The notes under the pieces are model-generated. The model did no database searches. It had not been told where the DNA came from and saw nothing but the letters and a program-made list of their open reading frames with translations. A stretch of DNA of 64,000 nucleotides from Pardosa pseudoannulata (lineage: Eukaryota > Arthropoda > Arachnida > Araneae > Lycosidae): contig CM063506.1 of assembly GCA_032207245.1 (NCBI GenBank), positions 20,776,675 to 20,840,674 on the forward strand, given 5' to 3'. The position numbers were made by a program, and so were the translations under genes. Below, piece after piece: positions 22,963-34,779 of the stretch. Each line of letters opens with the position of its first letter. Positions within the stretch are counted from its first letter, which is position 1.

Positions 22963-25390
22963 AGGAAGGAAAGCAGAAGAAGATGTTCATATGAAAGATC
23001 AGAGCGAATTAACGATTCTTGATATTGCATATTTTCCTTTAAGAACGATCAGTAAATTTCGTTCAATTATTTATAAAAGCCGTATCACATGTCAGTATGT
23101 TCGTATTGAAAAAGCTACAGATTCAATTTAGAATTATTTTTCCCTTTGAAGAATACGTGGATTTCTCATCTGAGAGCGAAATATTGTCTCCCAATTAAAA
23201 AGGTTTATCACACATTATTTCAACCAATATGAATTGGTTGAAAATTTTTTGCTGTAACACAATAAATCCATGCTTCTGATGACGTTTTGAATGTGCGGAA
23301 ACTAAATACACGTTATACACAACAAAAAGGAAGAGAAAGGCTACTACGGAGAAGCTAAATGCGATTTAATATTTAATATTGATGGTTTAGCTGAGTGAAT
23401 TTTTAAGGATCCGTCTACGTTCGGAGAACTCTTTTCTTTAAACGCAGAAACTAGTTCATGTTTTTACATTTTTAGATTTATTTTTTATATTATCATAGAG
23501 AATAGCACTTAAAAAATTTATTCTTGGAGAAGTTTTTATAAAATTTCTAATAAATGAAGAAAATTTAGTAAAAAAATCGAGTTTTTTTCAAAAGGTCTAA
23601 TTTTTTAATAAATTAAATTATTTCAATATTTTTTGATGCAACACATTTCTTATACACTAGACTAGTGAATTACCTAAAATCTTTACTTAATTTACATTTG
23701 GTAAATAGTTTTGGCCCTTCAAAATCGTACACATTGAATTTTTAACGAATTTTCATTACCTTTATGTCTAACTATGAGTGTAACATCATTAAAAATTATC
23801 CAAATTTAAAGCTTGTAGGTCATTAACTAGTAAATACTATCAAAAGCATTCATAATAATTTTCAACAAAATATTTTAAGAACTTTTTGAGAAATCACATT
23901 TTAAGTTACGACATTTCATTAAAAATACCGTTATGAGAAAAACGCATTTGAAGTTTATGAAAGCAACTTTAACTATTAAAAAATTAAAATACATGTTTAA
24001 ATTTCACCACACTTTCTTGCTTCAAAACTTTTTAACTGCCAAGTTGCTATTTATTAAAAATACTAGAAAAATGGTTAAACTAATCTTCATGAAAATTAAA
24101 AAAATTTTGTCCAAAAAATGCTCTTTAAAGAGCTCTAAATTCACAACTTCTGGTTCCGAAGTCGCTACTTCCGTTTTGTTTTGACAGCTGTCACTAATGT
24201 TTAAATAGCTGTAACTTTTCTTTAAAATGCCTTAGAGACAAAACAAAAACAGATTTAGAAGCCTAAAAGTTAAAATTTTACAATAGAGAAATAAAAAAAA
24301 TTATGATTTTTGGCAAAAAATGGCGTTTTCAACGTAGACGGATACATTAAAGAAGTCACAAGAGAGAATGGGAAGAAAAAGAATAGTTTAAACTGAAATG
24401 CATTTGGCCCCAAAATGCTACCACATCAGCCGAAAATGTCCCCATTTTGCGAAAGCTTTTTCGATCGAGATATGTAAGCATTAAGAAACTAAAGAGATCA
24501 TCTAAAAGAAATGTAGGCCTTATTTTCAAATGTCACTATCAGATTATACAAGCGTGAATTACAAAAGACTACATGTGAAAGCTTTCGACAGCTGCAAGCC
24601 TGCCTATGAAATATCTATATTTATTCTCAAGTACTTAATATTTAGAGGATTTTCGATGTAATACAAAAGGAACGCTTTGAGTAACCCAGAGAATGAATTC
24701 ACATATTGTCTCAAAGGTTTAGCGTCTTGTTTCATTGTGCATTCTCTTTCGAGGTTTCTATTTTCATCCACGTGGGTATTTCAAGATGTAATGAGTTTAT
24801 TGATTTGAAAGAAAATACACTGTGTGCAAGATATTTATGTCGTGGCTAAATCCGCTTTAAAAGAATACATCTTTTATTCAGACCTTTTTTAAACCTCTTT
24901 TACTCCAGTTTCCTGACAGCTGATTTAATATGCAATGCTAAAATACAAATAAAAACACCAGGGAGAAAGAGAAATCAGGGCGTCTGTTTATTCACTTGAA
25001 ATTTGGTCAGTGTCTTATTAATTTGTTCTTGTAAATTTGAGTTAAACATTGAGTTGTGAACATCTTTCCTGACACCGCCTTCAAAGAAACAAGTGCATAC
25101 CCTCTATCTTACAAGCTTAAGGTTCAGTAAACGAAAAGCTGAAAAATGAGAAAGTACTAAAATGTTGTAATAGCATTTTAATTGATTTCTACCGTAGATA
25201 TTTTTCTTAATTCTTAAAGAATTCAAGGAAAAATAAGTGTTACTGTTAGATGTTTGGATTTAATTTTTTTTATTATTATTATTAAAAGATGTCTACCCTC
25301 AATTGCTGAACTACTTCAAATAAAACTCATTCATACTTCGCTGTTGATCTTTTCAAAACGTAATTTTGGTCTTAACCAAAGACTTAGGGC
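22963..25390. other. No recognisable gene
   Basis: 2.4 kb of AT-rich sequence. The 83-codon Lys-rich frame at 23933-24184 is probably a composition artefact. Confidence 0.4.
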
Positions 25391-25449
<59 letters not shown>

Positions 25450-25465
25450 TATGTATATATGTGTG
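25391..25465. repeat. (TA)n microsatellite
   Basis: A TA tract with terminal TATG and GTGTG variants. Confidence 0.95.
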
Positions 25466-25550
25466 GGGGTATGCAGGGCTGGTTCTAGCAGTTTTGTTTC
25501 TCTGGATAAAATTGTAAAAAGCTGACCCCTCTCCCACGATAAAAATTTTG

Positions 25551-25722
25551 TTCGGTTAGGAGCGCCACGGTCTACTTTTTTTTGCTGCATGGCAGCTAAT
25601 TAGATCATGACCTACTGCTTAAAGTCGATTCCAAATGGCTACGAATATCCATGCCAGGTTGGAATTCGAACCCTCGAACCCACGAAAGAGTAGCGCTCTA
25701 CCCATTCGCTCATCATTTGGCT
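25551..25722 (-). repeat. SINE-1, diverged
   Basis: The minus strand shows GATGAGCGAATGGGTAGAGC (head of the older subtype), a B box in GGGTTCGAATTCC-like form, and the GCATGGATATTCGTAGCC body. The tail is short. Confidence 0.75.
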
Positions 25723-25980
25723 AATTACTGTTTGACACGTCAATTAAATAATAATTATGTAAAACGAATTATTATCCAGGCTTCGAAGCTATAATATATA
25801 GTTTTTTAAGACATTTTTATATAAACGTTGTTCTAATAAAAAATTACTTTATCAATTCCAGCCAAACTGCCGCTCCAGATAGGGGTTCATTTTGTCCTGT
25901 TCTAGGGCTTCTTTGTTATTAGTAGTTATAGTTAGTTGTGTGTGTTTGAGAATGTGTGAAAGAAAGAAGAGTTGGATAGG

Positions 25981-26157
25981 TTTGGTTTGGTTTGGAGTGC
26001 TACTGTCTACTTTTTGCAACACGAGGGCTAATGAGACAGGGACCTATAGTTTAAAGCCGATTCCAAACGGCTACGAACATCCATGACACTGTGGGATTCG
26101 AACCCACGAACTCCGGTACCGAAGGCCAGCACCCTAACCAATCGGCCATTGTTCGGC
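25981..26157 (-). repeat. SINE-1, full-length, 12-bp target duplication
   Basis: Flanked by GAGTTGGATAGG at 25969-25980 and 26158-26169. A box, B box and the AACCAAACC tail are all present. It sits directly beside an older SINE-1 (26170-26285). Confidence 0.88.
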
Positions 26158-26169
26158 GAGTTGGATAGG

Positions 26170-26285
26170 AGCGCAACAGTCAAAATTTGCTACACGAGGG
26201 CACATATACCGTTACCTACTGAACAGCTACGAATATGCATGTTAAAAGTGTAATTCGAACTTATGGACTCCTCTACTGTATGCAT
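26170..26285 (-). repeat. SINE-1, old fragment
   Basis: CGAGGGCACATATACCG, CTACGAATATGCATG and an eroded B box follow the order of the family on the minus strand. Confidence 0.55.
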
Positions 26286-26740
26286 GAAAGGGAAAGACAT
26301 ATATGTATGCATCTTTAAAGGAAACTGAAAAGATGACTTCTGATTAAGTGCAACGTTAGCCGTTTGCCTGATTATCCCGAGTTATGTCGGGTTTGTATAT
26401 ATTGCAGTTAATTATTATCCCGAGAAAACTCGGGCGAAGCATAATTTGTCAGAACGAATTATTTCATCACGTTTTCACTCCTCCTGGAGGAAATAAAATG
26501 AAATATCTAGTAGCTTTGATTGGTAGTTTCCAAAGTTTTGTTAATTTCGCGGTTATTTTGGCTGGACTGGTCACGTATTTTAAAATGATTGAAAAACTAA
26601 TTTCAGAAAATAACTGTGACAAGTATTCTGCCACATCAGGAAGACGGAGCAATAGTCCTTTACCACTCGGGTTAACCTGAAGGCATATCCCAGATGTTGT
26701 TCCTTCTACTAAAAAAACATTAAATCCAACGAGACAGTGA

Positions 26741-26907
26741 GCCGAACGATGGTTAGGGCACTGACCTTCGGAACCGGACTTCGTGGGTTCGAGTCCCACT
26801 GAGGCATGGATGTTCGTAGCCGTTCGGAATCGGCTTTAAACAGTAGGTCCCAGTCTCATTAGCCCTCGTGTTGCAAAAAGTAGATCGTAGTGCTACCAAC
26901 CAACCAA
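26741..26907 (+). repeat. SINE-1 inserted in a piggyBac coding remnant
   Basis: Flanked by CCAACGAGACAGTG and CCAATGAGACAGTG (26727-26740 and 26908-26921, one difference). The head lacks several bases of the A-box region (GATGGTTAGGG), so it may be a transcriptionally weak variant. The tail is ACCAACCAACCAACCA. Confidence 0.88.
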
Positions 26908-27457
26908 CCAATGAGACAGTGTACTCAGTGCCAAAGCCTCGTAGACAGTTCTCTAGCAGGCTTTGTCAGTGCTCCCCTAAAACAGATTCCTGATCTAAGC
27001 CAGAAAGGAAAGAGACCGGATACCAGTGTACATAATGTCAGGTATCACTTTGCTTTGTTCCTTGTTTAAAAAAACTATCATACAAATATTTAACTTTTTT
27101 AACTCGGGATAGTAAACTAACATTAAAGCTAAATGCTTTTACACCTGTAAAAAATTAAAAATTCAACTTAAAATCTACATACTTTGTTTTGTTTTATTTC
27201 CTTGTATTTAATAATAAAATTTTTAAAAATGTGATGATTTTTTGCAATTTTTTTCAAAAAAACTTGTAAGGGAAGCGGTTAAAGTAGTTTCTAAAAACAA
27301 AGAAAGACTAAAGAATGACTCCAGATAAAACTAAATGTATAATTAACCATTTAAAGGGCATAATTAAAAACTTTTGGAATTTTAATAAAATTGGGTAATA
27401 AATGTTATCTATGAACCTTTAAAATTATTAATATATGAAAAAAATACATTTCTTTGG

Positions 27458-27640
27458 TTTGGTTTGGTTTGGTTTGGAGCGCTACGGTCTACTGTTTTGC
27501 ACACGAGGGCTAATGAGACCGGGACCTACTGCTTAAAGCCGATTCCGAACGGCTACGAACATCCATGCCATAGTGGGATTCGAACCCACGAACTCCGGTA
27601 CCGACGATCAGCGCCCTAACCAATCGGCCAGCGTTCGGCC
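27458..27640 (-). repeat. SINE-1, full-length, 12-bp target duplication
   Basis: Flanked by ACATTTCTTTGG (27446-27457 and 27641-27652). The minus-strand tail is four units of AAACC. It lies in the downstream part of the piggyBac relic. Confidence 0.9.
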
Positions 27641-28066
27641 ACATTTCTTTGGAGAGCAGGGGTTTTTTTCGGGGGAAGGGGGTTAGCTGTGAATCTAACC
27701 CCTTGTTCACACATAAAAGCAATTTTTTCTTAAAATTTTAATTATATTTGAAGAATAATGAATAATTATCATTAAAATGATCTAATAAATAGCTAAATAA
27801 TTCCCAAGTGTTGTTTTAGGTAGATATTTTTATTTCGGGATATAAGTGAGAGAAATCAAATTGATGCTTTCTTTATACAAAGAAAGTTTAAACATGTATA
27901 TTTCAAAGATAAAAATAAATTAAGCGTAGTTCTATAATATATTAACAATTTAAAGCTCCACAAATAGAGAAAGTCGAAAAAAACCATTCATATGTCTATA
28001 AAATTAGATAGAAATATATTTTAACAGGGGGTTTCGCTACGAAACTGCTATCCGTTAAAGGGTTAA

Positions 28067-28600
28067 AGAGAAAAATCACTATTTATCTCTTTTCATAATC
28101 TAAATTTGATAGATTTCTATTTTAAGAACGCTTTCTTGTGTAGATATGAAAACTTTACTATTATTTTCAGAAAAAAAAATCCGGTAAGGAAACTGGGGAA
28201 ATAAGTGAGTAAGGAAAATAAAACAAAACTTTGAGTTAGTCTAATTAATAGCAATTGGCGAATTTTATTTTTTAAATTTTATTTCTCAGTTAGCAATTTT
28301 AAACCCGAGTTAAATATTTGTCATACCAATAAAAGATTGGAATCAGTAAAAGTTTTTGCTATCGCTGGCTATATTTTGTGCTTCTACTCAAAGAGCTATT
28401 TTAATAGTTCTTTATGTTGATGTTTAAAATCTTTTATTGTCTGGTTTCCTTTTATTTTTTTTTAAAGGAATTACATATTAAGTTTTGAATATTTTTCTGC
28501 ATGACCAGGCTTTTACAAATGCGTTCTTAAATAACAGGAGCTATGAATCCATCAAAAGAGAAATCCATCCTTTATCATTAACTGAAGATTGTGGCGTGAA
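28067..28600. other. No recognisable gene
   Basis: AT-rich sequence without identified features. Confidence 0.4.
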
Positions 28601-29090
28601 ATATTTCACGAGTGGTTACTTTTTCGTCACCATTCACTATTCCGAATCTGTCAGTCCCCGGAGGGGTTCGAGATCAAGTTTTCGATAGTGGGATCAGAAC
28701 TCTTCGATGCATCGCACAAACCCATCCCAATTATAGATTCATCTGAGCGTTTATTTTTATTTAGTAAACTTGAGCGCTTTAGAAACCTTGCCATCTCCCA
28801 ACCAGCGGGCAAACGTGCGACCTCAATTCTCTCTCCATCTGGATAGCAGCGATGGTGTTCCTGTGCTGACCTTCTTAGGCGGATTGTTTTTCCTCTTTCT
28901 TCGGTGAAACAATTGTTTGGCGAAAATCGGAGGGAGGAAACACCCATCGGACCCACGGGAAAATCCGCGTATGCTTTCTTATCAACGGGTTTTTTAATAC
29001 TTCATTATGGAGACGATTACGATCCGGAGAAACTAAAGCATAACACTTTGAAAGCAAGGCCGTAGGGCAGGCCGCGCCAACTCAAATGGT
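28600..29090. other. GC-richer island, open on both strands, unidentified
   Basis: The base composition shifts upwards for about 500 bp. Frames stay open on the + strand (28589-28846) and minus strand (28651-28956 and 28875-29057). None of the peptides is recognisable, and overlapping open frames are expected where TA is scarce. A non-coding exon, a UTR or a decayed gene could explain it. Confidence 0.25.
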
Positions 29091-29146
29091 TTCACGGGGC
29101 ACTTTGATAACGAGTAACGTTACAGCGGGCCGCATTTTAGGTAAAC

Positions 29147-29512
<366 letters not shown>

Positions 29513-30138
29513 ATTTCAATAATTTGGAGCTGTTGCGTTTGTAAACTGTTAGGGGATTAATAAATATAAGTGTCCGATTTTCAAGTCGTTTTCTTTAAGT
29601 AAGAGTATATAATTCTATTACGATGTCGCATTGTGCATTAATTAAAGTCGTCAGAAAAAGAATGGAATATAATTTTTGGATGGATTGCCTTTGTACCAAT
29701 ATTTTCTCCAAATTTGCCAAGGGGAACCCAATTCTTCAGTAGTCCCCAATTGTCTTACTCTTGCAAGTCCTTATGTATCTGATTAATTTTTTCTGTTATA
29801 TCAACTAAAACATATAGGTCTAACAATCAAGCATCATCAATTCAGAAAAAGTTTTTTGTTTTTCTTTCATAATCATATCTATTTATTCCTGTAAATTAAA
29901 AAATCTTTTTAAACAATTTCCGCAACTTAGCCATCTAACATTATTAAAAAATACGATATTACCATATTCAATTGATAATTCTCTAAGGATATTTTTGAAT
30001 TCCCGGTGATGAAGAGCACATGAATGAATGTAATTTAATATTTTTATAACTAACTAAACATCGGGATTCATGGATAATACTAAAGTACATAATGTTTTTT
30101 TTATTTACAAAGCAGTGAATAGTAAAAATATCACTGGT

Positions 30139-30400
30139 TTAACCCTTTAACTGTCAAATTATTTTGATGATTTGAGTACACAAATTGTCAATTTTTTTTT
30201 ATTGCAAAACTCAAATGTTTACTACAAAATAAATTATACTTAGTAGTTAAAAATTTATATTTTGAAGTACATGATATATATTCTGGTATAACAATACGAT
30301 GCATTAATAAAAAATTATCCCGAGTAATACTCGAGCGTGACATTTTCGAACACCAGTGCTATGGCCGAGATTATCTCGGGCATAACAGTTAAAAGGTTAA
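30139..30400. mobile_element. 262-bp TTAA-flanked MITE (piggyBac type)
   Basis: The ends are TTAACCCTTTAACTGT and ACAGTTAAAAGGTTAA. Near the right end are the palindromes CCCGAGTAATACTCGAG (30319) and CCGAGATTATCTCGG (30365), the same pattern as in the larger piggyBac relics. It is inserted in the hAT transposase remnant and is non-coding. Confidence 0.85.
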
Positions 30401-31015
30401 ATATCTCTAAAATCTAGCTTATCAGTAAATAAAATTTAAAACTTCCTTAATTTTACCTACCATAATAGAACGGAATAACTAACAACAAAAGAAACAGCAG
30501 ATGCTTCTCTTTTAATTCTGGAAGAGTTTCAAAATTTAAAAAAAAAAATGCAGTTAAACATTTTTCAATTGTCCAAAAAGCATCTTTAGTTGTATCTTAT
30601 TAAGTTTAAAAGATTTAGCCACAGCCTATAACATAACACGTGTATTTTGACTAGGGATTTAGCATTTATATCGCTTGGAATGAATCATTCACACCGCGAA
30701 AAAATATCACAAGTTGAGATGTGTCTGAGATATCCGTACTTTCATTGTATACCATAAATATGCTTTGAATAGATTAGTTTTTATCTCGTAAAGTTACTAT
30801 GATTTCAGCTAAAATGCAATCAATGTGGCGAATTATAGTTGGTGGAAAAGAATGATACATAAAGATAATTTTCTTTTATCGGACAACACATCTTTTACAA
30901 CAACTCTTAATCAATAATTTACCATCTTACCGCTTGAAAAGGATTTAATTTTCTTTGCAACCAATATGGGATTGAAATAATTTGCTTTGACAACATTGAT
31001 TGTTATTCTTAACAA

Positions 31016-31670
31016 CTAGCATATAGCCCGTCATATGACGGTATCAGTAAAATTTTTAATTTTCCAAAATTGTAAAGTACGCTATGAGGCAGGTAAAAAA
31101 AATGGTTTGTTTTTTGGCTGAGAATTATCTTGCAACAAAAAATAATCGTTGATTCAATTTAAAATTATCACATATGTACCTAATCTATTATTTAAGCCAA
31201 ATATAAAAGAAAATTATTTACGTAATATCTAGTTTCAATGATAAAACGTATGAAAATAAGGCATAATTTAAATAATTTAAAATAAGAAATGATTCAATGA
31301 GATAGTTAAAGGAATGACGTCATAATGCTAGAAAAATGTTATTTTTACCTATTTATTATGGGACAAATTGATAAATTTAATCGCCTGCTCTTAACCGGGA
31401 AAAATAGGAGTTGAAATAATGGCATTAAAAGCTCGAAAAGAGGGGAAGGAGTGGATTTCGAACGTTTTAAAGAAGGCAGTATTTTTTGCTGTGATATGAA
31501 GCATATTTATACCAATTTATTTTAGAATCGGATCTATAGTTTAGGAGAAGATAAACATTACTCGCTATGAATTTTGCTAACTATGAATGCCTCTATCCAT
31601 TCCAGGTCCAACCGCTTCATAAAATCGAGGACAGACGTACAGATAACTTAGGCTATTATTATACAGGGGA
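31016..31670 (-). mobile_element. Non-autonomous Helitron, inserted between A and T
   Basis: On the minus strand it begins TCCCCTGTATAATAATAGCC and ends in a hairpin, CCGTCATATGACGGG, then CTATATGCTAG. The flanking bases are A and T without duplication. It is closely related to 58678-59633 but lacks a segment of roughly 300 bp. No Rep/helicase gene is present. Confidence 0.88.
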
Positions 31671-31780
31671 TGATTCAAATACCGTTTGCTGAGGTTTGAG
31701 GTGCAATTTAAGATGAACTTTTAGGTTCGTTTTATTTATTTATTTTTGTGAAGAGACCATCGAAGATTATGCTGTTACTG

Positions 31781-31795
31781 TTTTTTTTTTTTTTT

Positions 31796-31827
<32 letters not shown>

Positions 31828-31834
31828 TTTTTTT
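31781..31834. repeat. Poly-T tract
   Basis: 54 bases of T with a single C. Confidence 0.95.
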
Positions 31835-33120
31835 ACTTATAACGTGCACACTGTTCTAAACTAAATCTGATGTGAGGCGCCGAATTAAACCACCTTGGAA
31901 CCCTAAATATTTTTGTCATACCGAGCTGCCTCCCTCTTCCACAAGATATAAGCTCACACGAAAAATATAAAACAATAAATAAAACAAAATTAAATAATGT
32001 AAAAACTAAAATAAATCTTTATTTTTATTACTAAATTCAAACTTCAAATATTTATTACTAAAAAATATTTAATGTACGACAATAAATTTTAGTTTTAGCA
32101 AAGGACATTTCATATTGTAAACTAATTGATACGGAGATCAAATTAATCAATCTCTTAACGCATCATTAATTTGACTTGCAAAAGACTTTCCAGATGTAAA
32201 CCAACTGATACTAGGATCAAATGAATCAATCTCTTAACGCTGCTTCGAGGTCATTCTTCAACCGACTCCATTTTTACTTATTTCTAAGAGATAATGGAAA
32301 TATTGCAATCGTGAAACGTCCGATCTTCAGTTTTTAACGAAAATACATATTTTGACCTTTTCTGAATGTTCTTTGACTAATTTAAGCGTTAAGCATGTAT
32401 TTACATACTTTAAATACATGCTTAATACATTAGAAACTTTAAATTTTATGCTTTAAATATTCATCTTGATCCTCCCGAAATGAATCTTGACAAATTTCGT
32501 CGTGCGTCTGTACGTAATATTTCACATAACTCAAAAACAGTTAATTGTATTTGAAATTTTGTCTTTAAGACTTTTGTAACGCCTAGTTTGGCAAGCTCAT
32601 TTTTTATTACAATCTGCACTCTATATAACGAAAAATCTCAATATAACAAATATTAACATGCTACTGGTCGCCGCCAGATGGTAGTTTGTCGTAGTATAGC
32701 TCTAGTCATTGTTGAACTAGTATGTACTAGTCAATTTTAACAAAGTTCTGATCACTGTTGAATTTCTATTGTATAAATATTTGAAATTATTAAAAGGTAA
32801 TATTTCAAGAAGTGTGTATCTGTTCACTTTATTAAAGAAGTAAACAATCGTACCTGACATCTAGAAAAAAAAAGTTTAGAAGACATGCAGCAAAAAATGT
32901 GCATAATTTTGTAAGCGTACTAGGAAATCATGTCAGATTTTTTCTAAACTTTAAATACTAAGAACTAGAGTATCCTAACTTTTAATACCTTAATTAAACA
33001 TTTCAAAAATTGGATGATATTTCAGGAAGCATAACCGAAAATTTACTTAGAACTGCTAAATAACGTTGATTTTTTTAAATGTTTAATAACTCGAGCCATT
33101 TATCTGCTGGGCATTCTCCC
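31835..33120. other. No recognisable gene; one short tandem duplication
   Basis: Two 80-bp direct repeats at 32098-32240 share GCAAA(G/A)GAC, GTAAAC, AATCAATCTCTTAACGC. The remainder is unassigned. Confidence 0.5.
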
Positions 33121-33433
33121 ATACAATGCGAAGGATTTTGTTGACCATCATTTTATTATAGGAGCACATAGGCGACCAACATTACCCTCTAAGATCACAC
33201 AAACAGATAGAGTCCTCATAATTTAGAAGTAGGGGCATAGTAGAGGACCTCTAGGATTGGCCTACCACCTTCAGACATATCATTTAGGAGCTTAAAGTAA
33301 ATTTTTCGACCACGAACCTACTTTACGTGCTCTAACCGCCATTAATGAACAGATCTTTGGCGAGCTCGATTCCCGAACCCGCAACCCTTCTGTCATGAGA
33401 GTGATGCCTTTGGCAACTGAGCTACCACGGCTT
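33121..33433 (-). repeat. SINE-2, full-length
   Basis: On the minus strand: GCCGTGGTAGCTCAGTTGCC (A box), GGGTTGCGGGTTCGGGAATC (B box), then the non-tRNA body ending in GGTCAACAAAATCC. It is the best-preserved copy in the window. The tRNA-like head is clear, but TΨC-loop mismatches and the long 3' body show that it is not a tRNA gene. Confidence 0.82.
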
Positions 33434-33976
33434 TAGTATAAAGTTAATGGATATATTAACTAGCACTGTTATATTATAAAAAGTTCAATATAACAATGCA
33501 GTTTAATATAAAGATGCAGCAATGCTTCTACTAAGCAAAAAATTTCCGCTTTATCTTTGAAAACATGTCGTTTCATGCATATATATGATTTCCTGGAGCA
33601 GTTTAGATTATTACGTATTAATGTTGTCTAGTGTTTTTGCTCTAATTTTTTAGAAAAAAAAATAGTTGCATGCTTCACCAGGTACCTTTGAAAAGTAATT
33701 AAATAAAACTACAGGCACCACTACACACCCTGCCAGAACATTATATTTGCACTATAGGGGCAAACGCTGGACAAATATGGAGGAATCTGACAAATATGGA
33801 GTGAATTTGAATCACTCTACTACTCCATAATGCAAAATCTGCTATTGAAAATTATTTATTTCGCTTTGTTCTTTTATATATGCTTTTGTACAGTCTACTA
33901 TTCTAGCAGTCATGTGATGTTAAGCACAATTCAATGTTACATTTAATATCCTTTTCTTCTAAAGATTCCCGTGACT

Positions 33977-34392
33977 CCGGGTATTTAAAAGACGTGTCCC
34001 TGCTTTTTCCCTCTTTAACCCCTATATTCTAAACCGACCACTGACTGGGGCTACAGTTGACGCACTCAAGTAAGGGGTCTAACCAGTTAGAACTTTATAT
34101 TGCCGTAGCGGTCAATTTAGGAAATTCTGAACAAAAGGGCATCCATACTGTCAAAGATAGATTCTTTTTAGATGTTACTTAGATTGTTTGTTAGATTTTA
34201 CGAGAGATTTTTAGAAGATTTTCAGAGATTTTTCTTGGATTACCACATATGTTTGTGTTTGTTCCTTCCGTAATATCAAGTGGGAGCCCTGCGGCTATAA
34301 ATATCTTTCGTAACTGAAACGGTGTCTTGCTTTATTACACCACTGGCCATGACTACAACTCCTGCCCCCCTCCCGTCGTCCACTTAGCTTTA
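33977..34392 (+). repeat. Family A repeat, copy 2
   Basis: It carries TTTAACCCCTATATTC, ACTGGGGCTACAG, GTAGCGGTCAATTTAGGAAA and GGCCATGACTACAACTCCTG in the same order as copies 1 and 3, with more divergence in the middle. The 3' end again meets a CA/TA-rich tract. Confidence 0.65.
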
Positions 34393-34437
34393 CGACACAC
34401 CCACGCACGCGCACACACACACATATATACGTATAAT
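34393..34437. repeat. Short CA/TA microsatellite
   Basis: CACACCCACGCACGCG, then CA and TA units, at the end of family A copy 2. Confidence 0.85.
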
Positions 34438-34725
34438 AATACGCGAACTGCAAAGATCTTCCTTCGATGTATTTCCGGATCTGAAAGTCGCTTCTTTTAC
34501 TACTAAGAGTAACCTCATCCAACTCGCATGGCCCGATTTATCACTTTCTTCAATACCATCTTTCATTCGGAAGCAAAAAAGGCATTTAGATTAATGTAAC
34601 ACTTCCATAACAAAACATCGACAAGCTGTTAGCCCAAATACTTGATCTACAATTATCTAGCAGCTTGTTTACAAATCCGGGGCATTAGATGATACCTGGG
34701 ATGAATTTTCGGCGGCCCACTCTTT

Positions 34726-34778
34726 GGTCACGTGACCACCGAACGGGAAGAAGTAGGTTAGTTCCTTTTCACGTGACC
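34726..34778. promoter_or_regulatory. Paired CACGTG palindromes (E-box doublet)
   Basis: GGTCACGTGACC at 34726 and TTCACGTGACC at 34768 share the 8-bp core TCACGTGA, the core recognised by USF/MITF/TFE-type bHLH factors. The cores start 41 bp apart, close to four helical turns. No promoter or gene has been recognised beside it, so the regulatory role is inferred only. Confidence 0.35.
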
Positions 34779-34779
34779 A

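Larger units (their letters stand above)
26356..28066 (+). pseudogene. piggyBac relic with zinc-domain remnant, hit by two SINEs
   Basis: The left end TTAGCCGTTTGCCTGATTAT resembles the TTAACC-type ends elsewhere here. It is followed by two palindromes: CCCGAGTTATGTCGGG (26376) and CCCGAGAAAACTCGGG (26419). A + strand reading frame with PLPLGL / IPDVVPSTKKTLNPTRQ-type spacer sequence runs into the SINE at 26741. It resumes after it as degraded zinc-domain sequence (RKETGYQCT, then CQVSLCFVPC). The right end is uncertain. ATCCGTTAAAGGGTTAA at 28050-28066 fits, with a GTTTCGCTACGAAAC palindrome beside it; a nearer end around 27343-27366 is possible. Confidence 0.55.
29640..31750 (-). pseudogene. 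hAT transposase pseudogene split by a piggyBac-type MITE and a Helitron
   Basis: Reading the minus strand from 31750: VHLKLHLKPQQTVFES, then (after the Helitron) LRITINVVKANYF, VAKKIKSFSSGKMV, DVLSDKR, NESTDISDTSQLVIFFRGV, DTTKDAFWTIEKCL. After the TTAA element come NYIHSCALHHREFKNILREL, VRWLSCGNCLKRFF, DMIMKEKQKTFSELM and a decaying end. These blocks, in this order, are characteristic of the hAT group that includes GTF2IRD2/ZBED-like proteins (STDIxDTAQL, HREF, VRWLSRG). Many stops and shifts are present. The TTDGA block is missing. The frame is continuous across the Helitron junction. Confidence 0.85.

Noticed and set aside
23933..24184. 83-codon Lys-rich frame
   Set aside because: Composition artefact of A-rich sequence without any recognisable motif.
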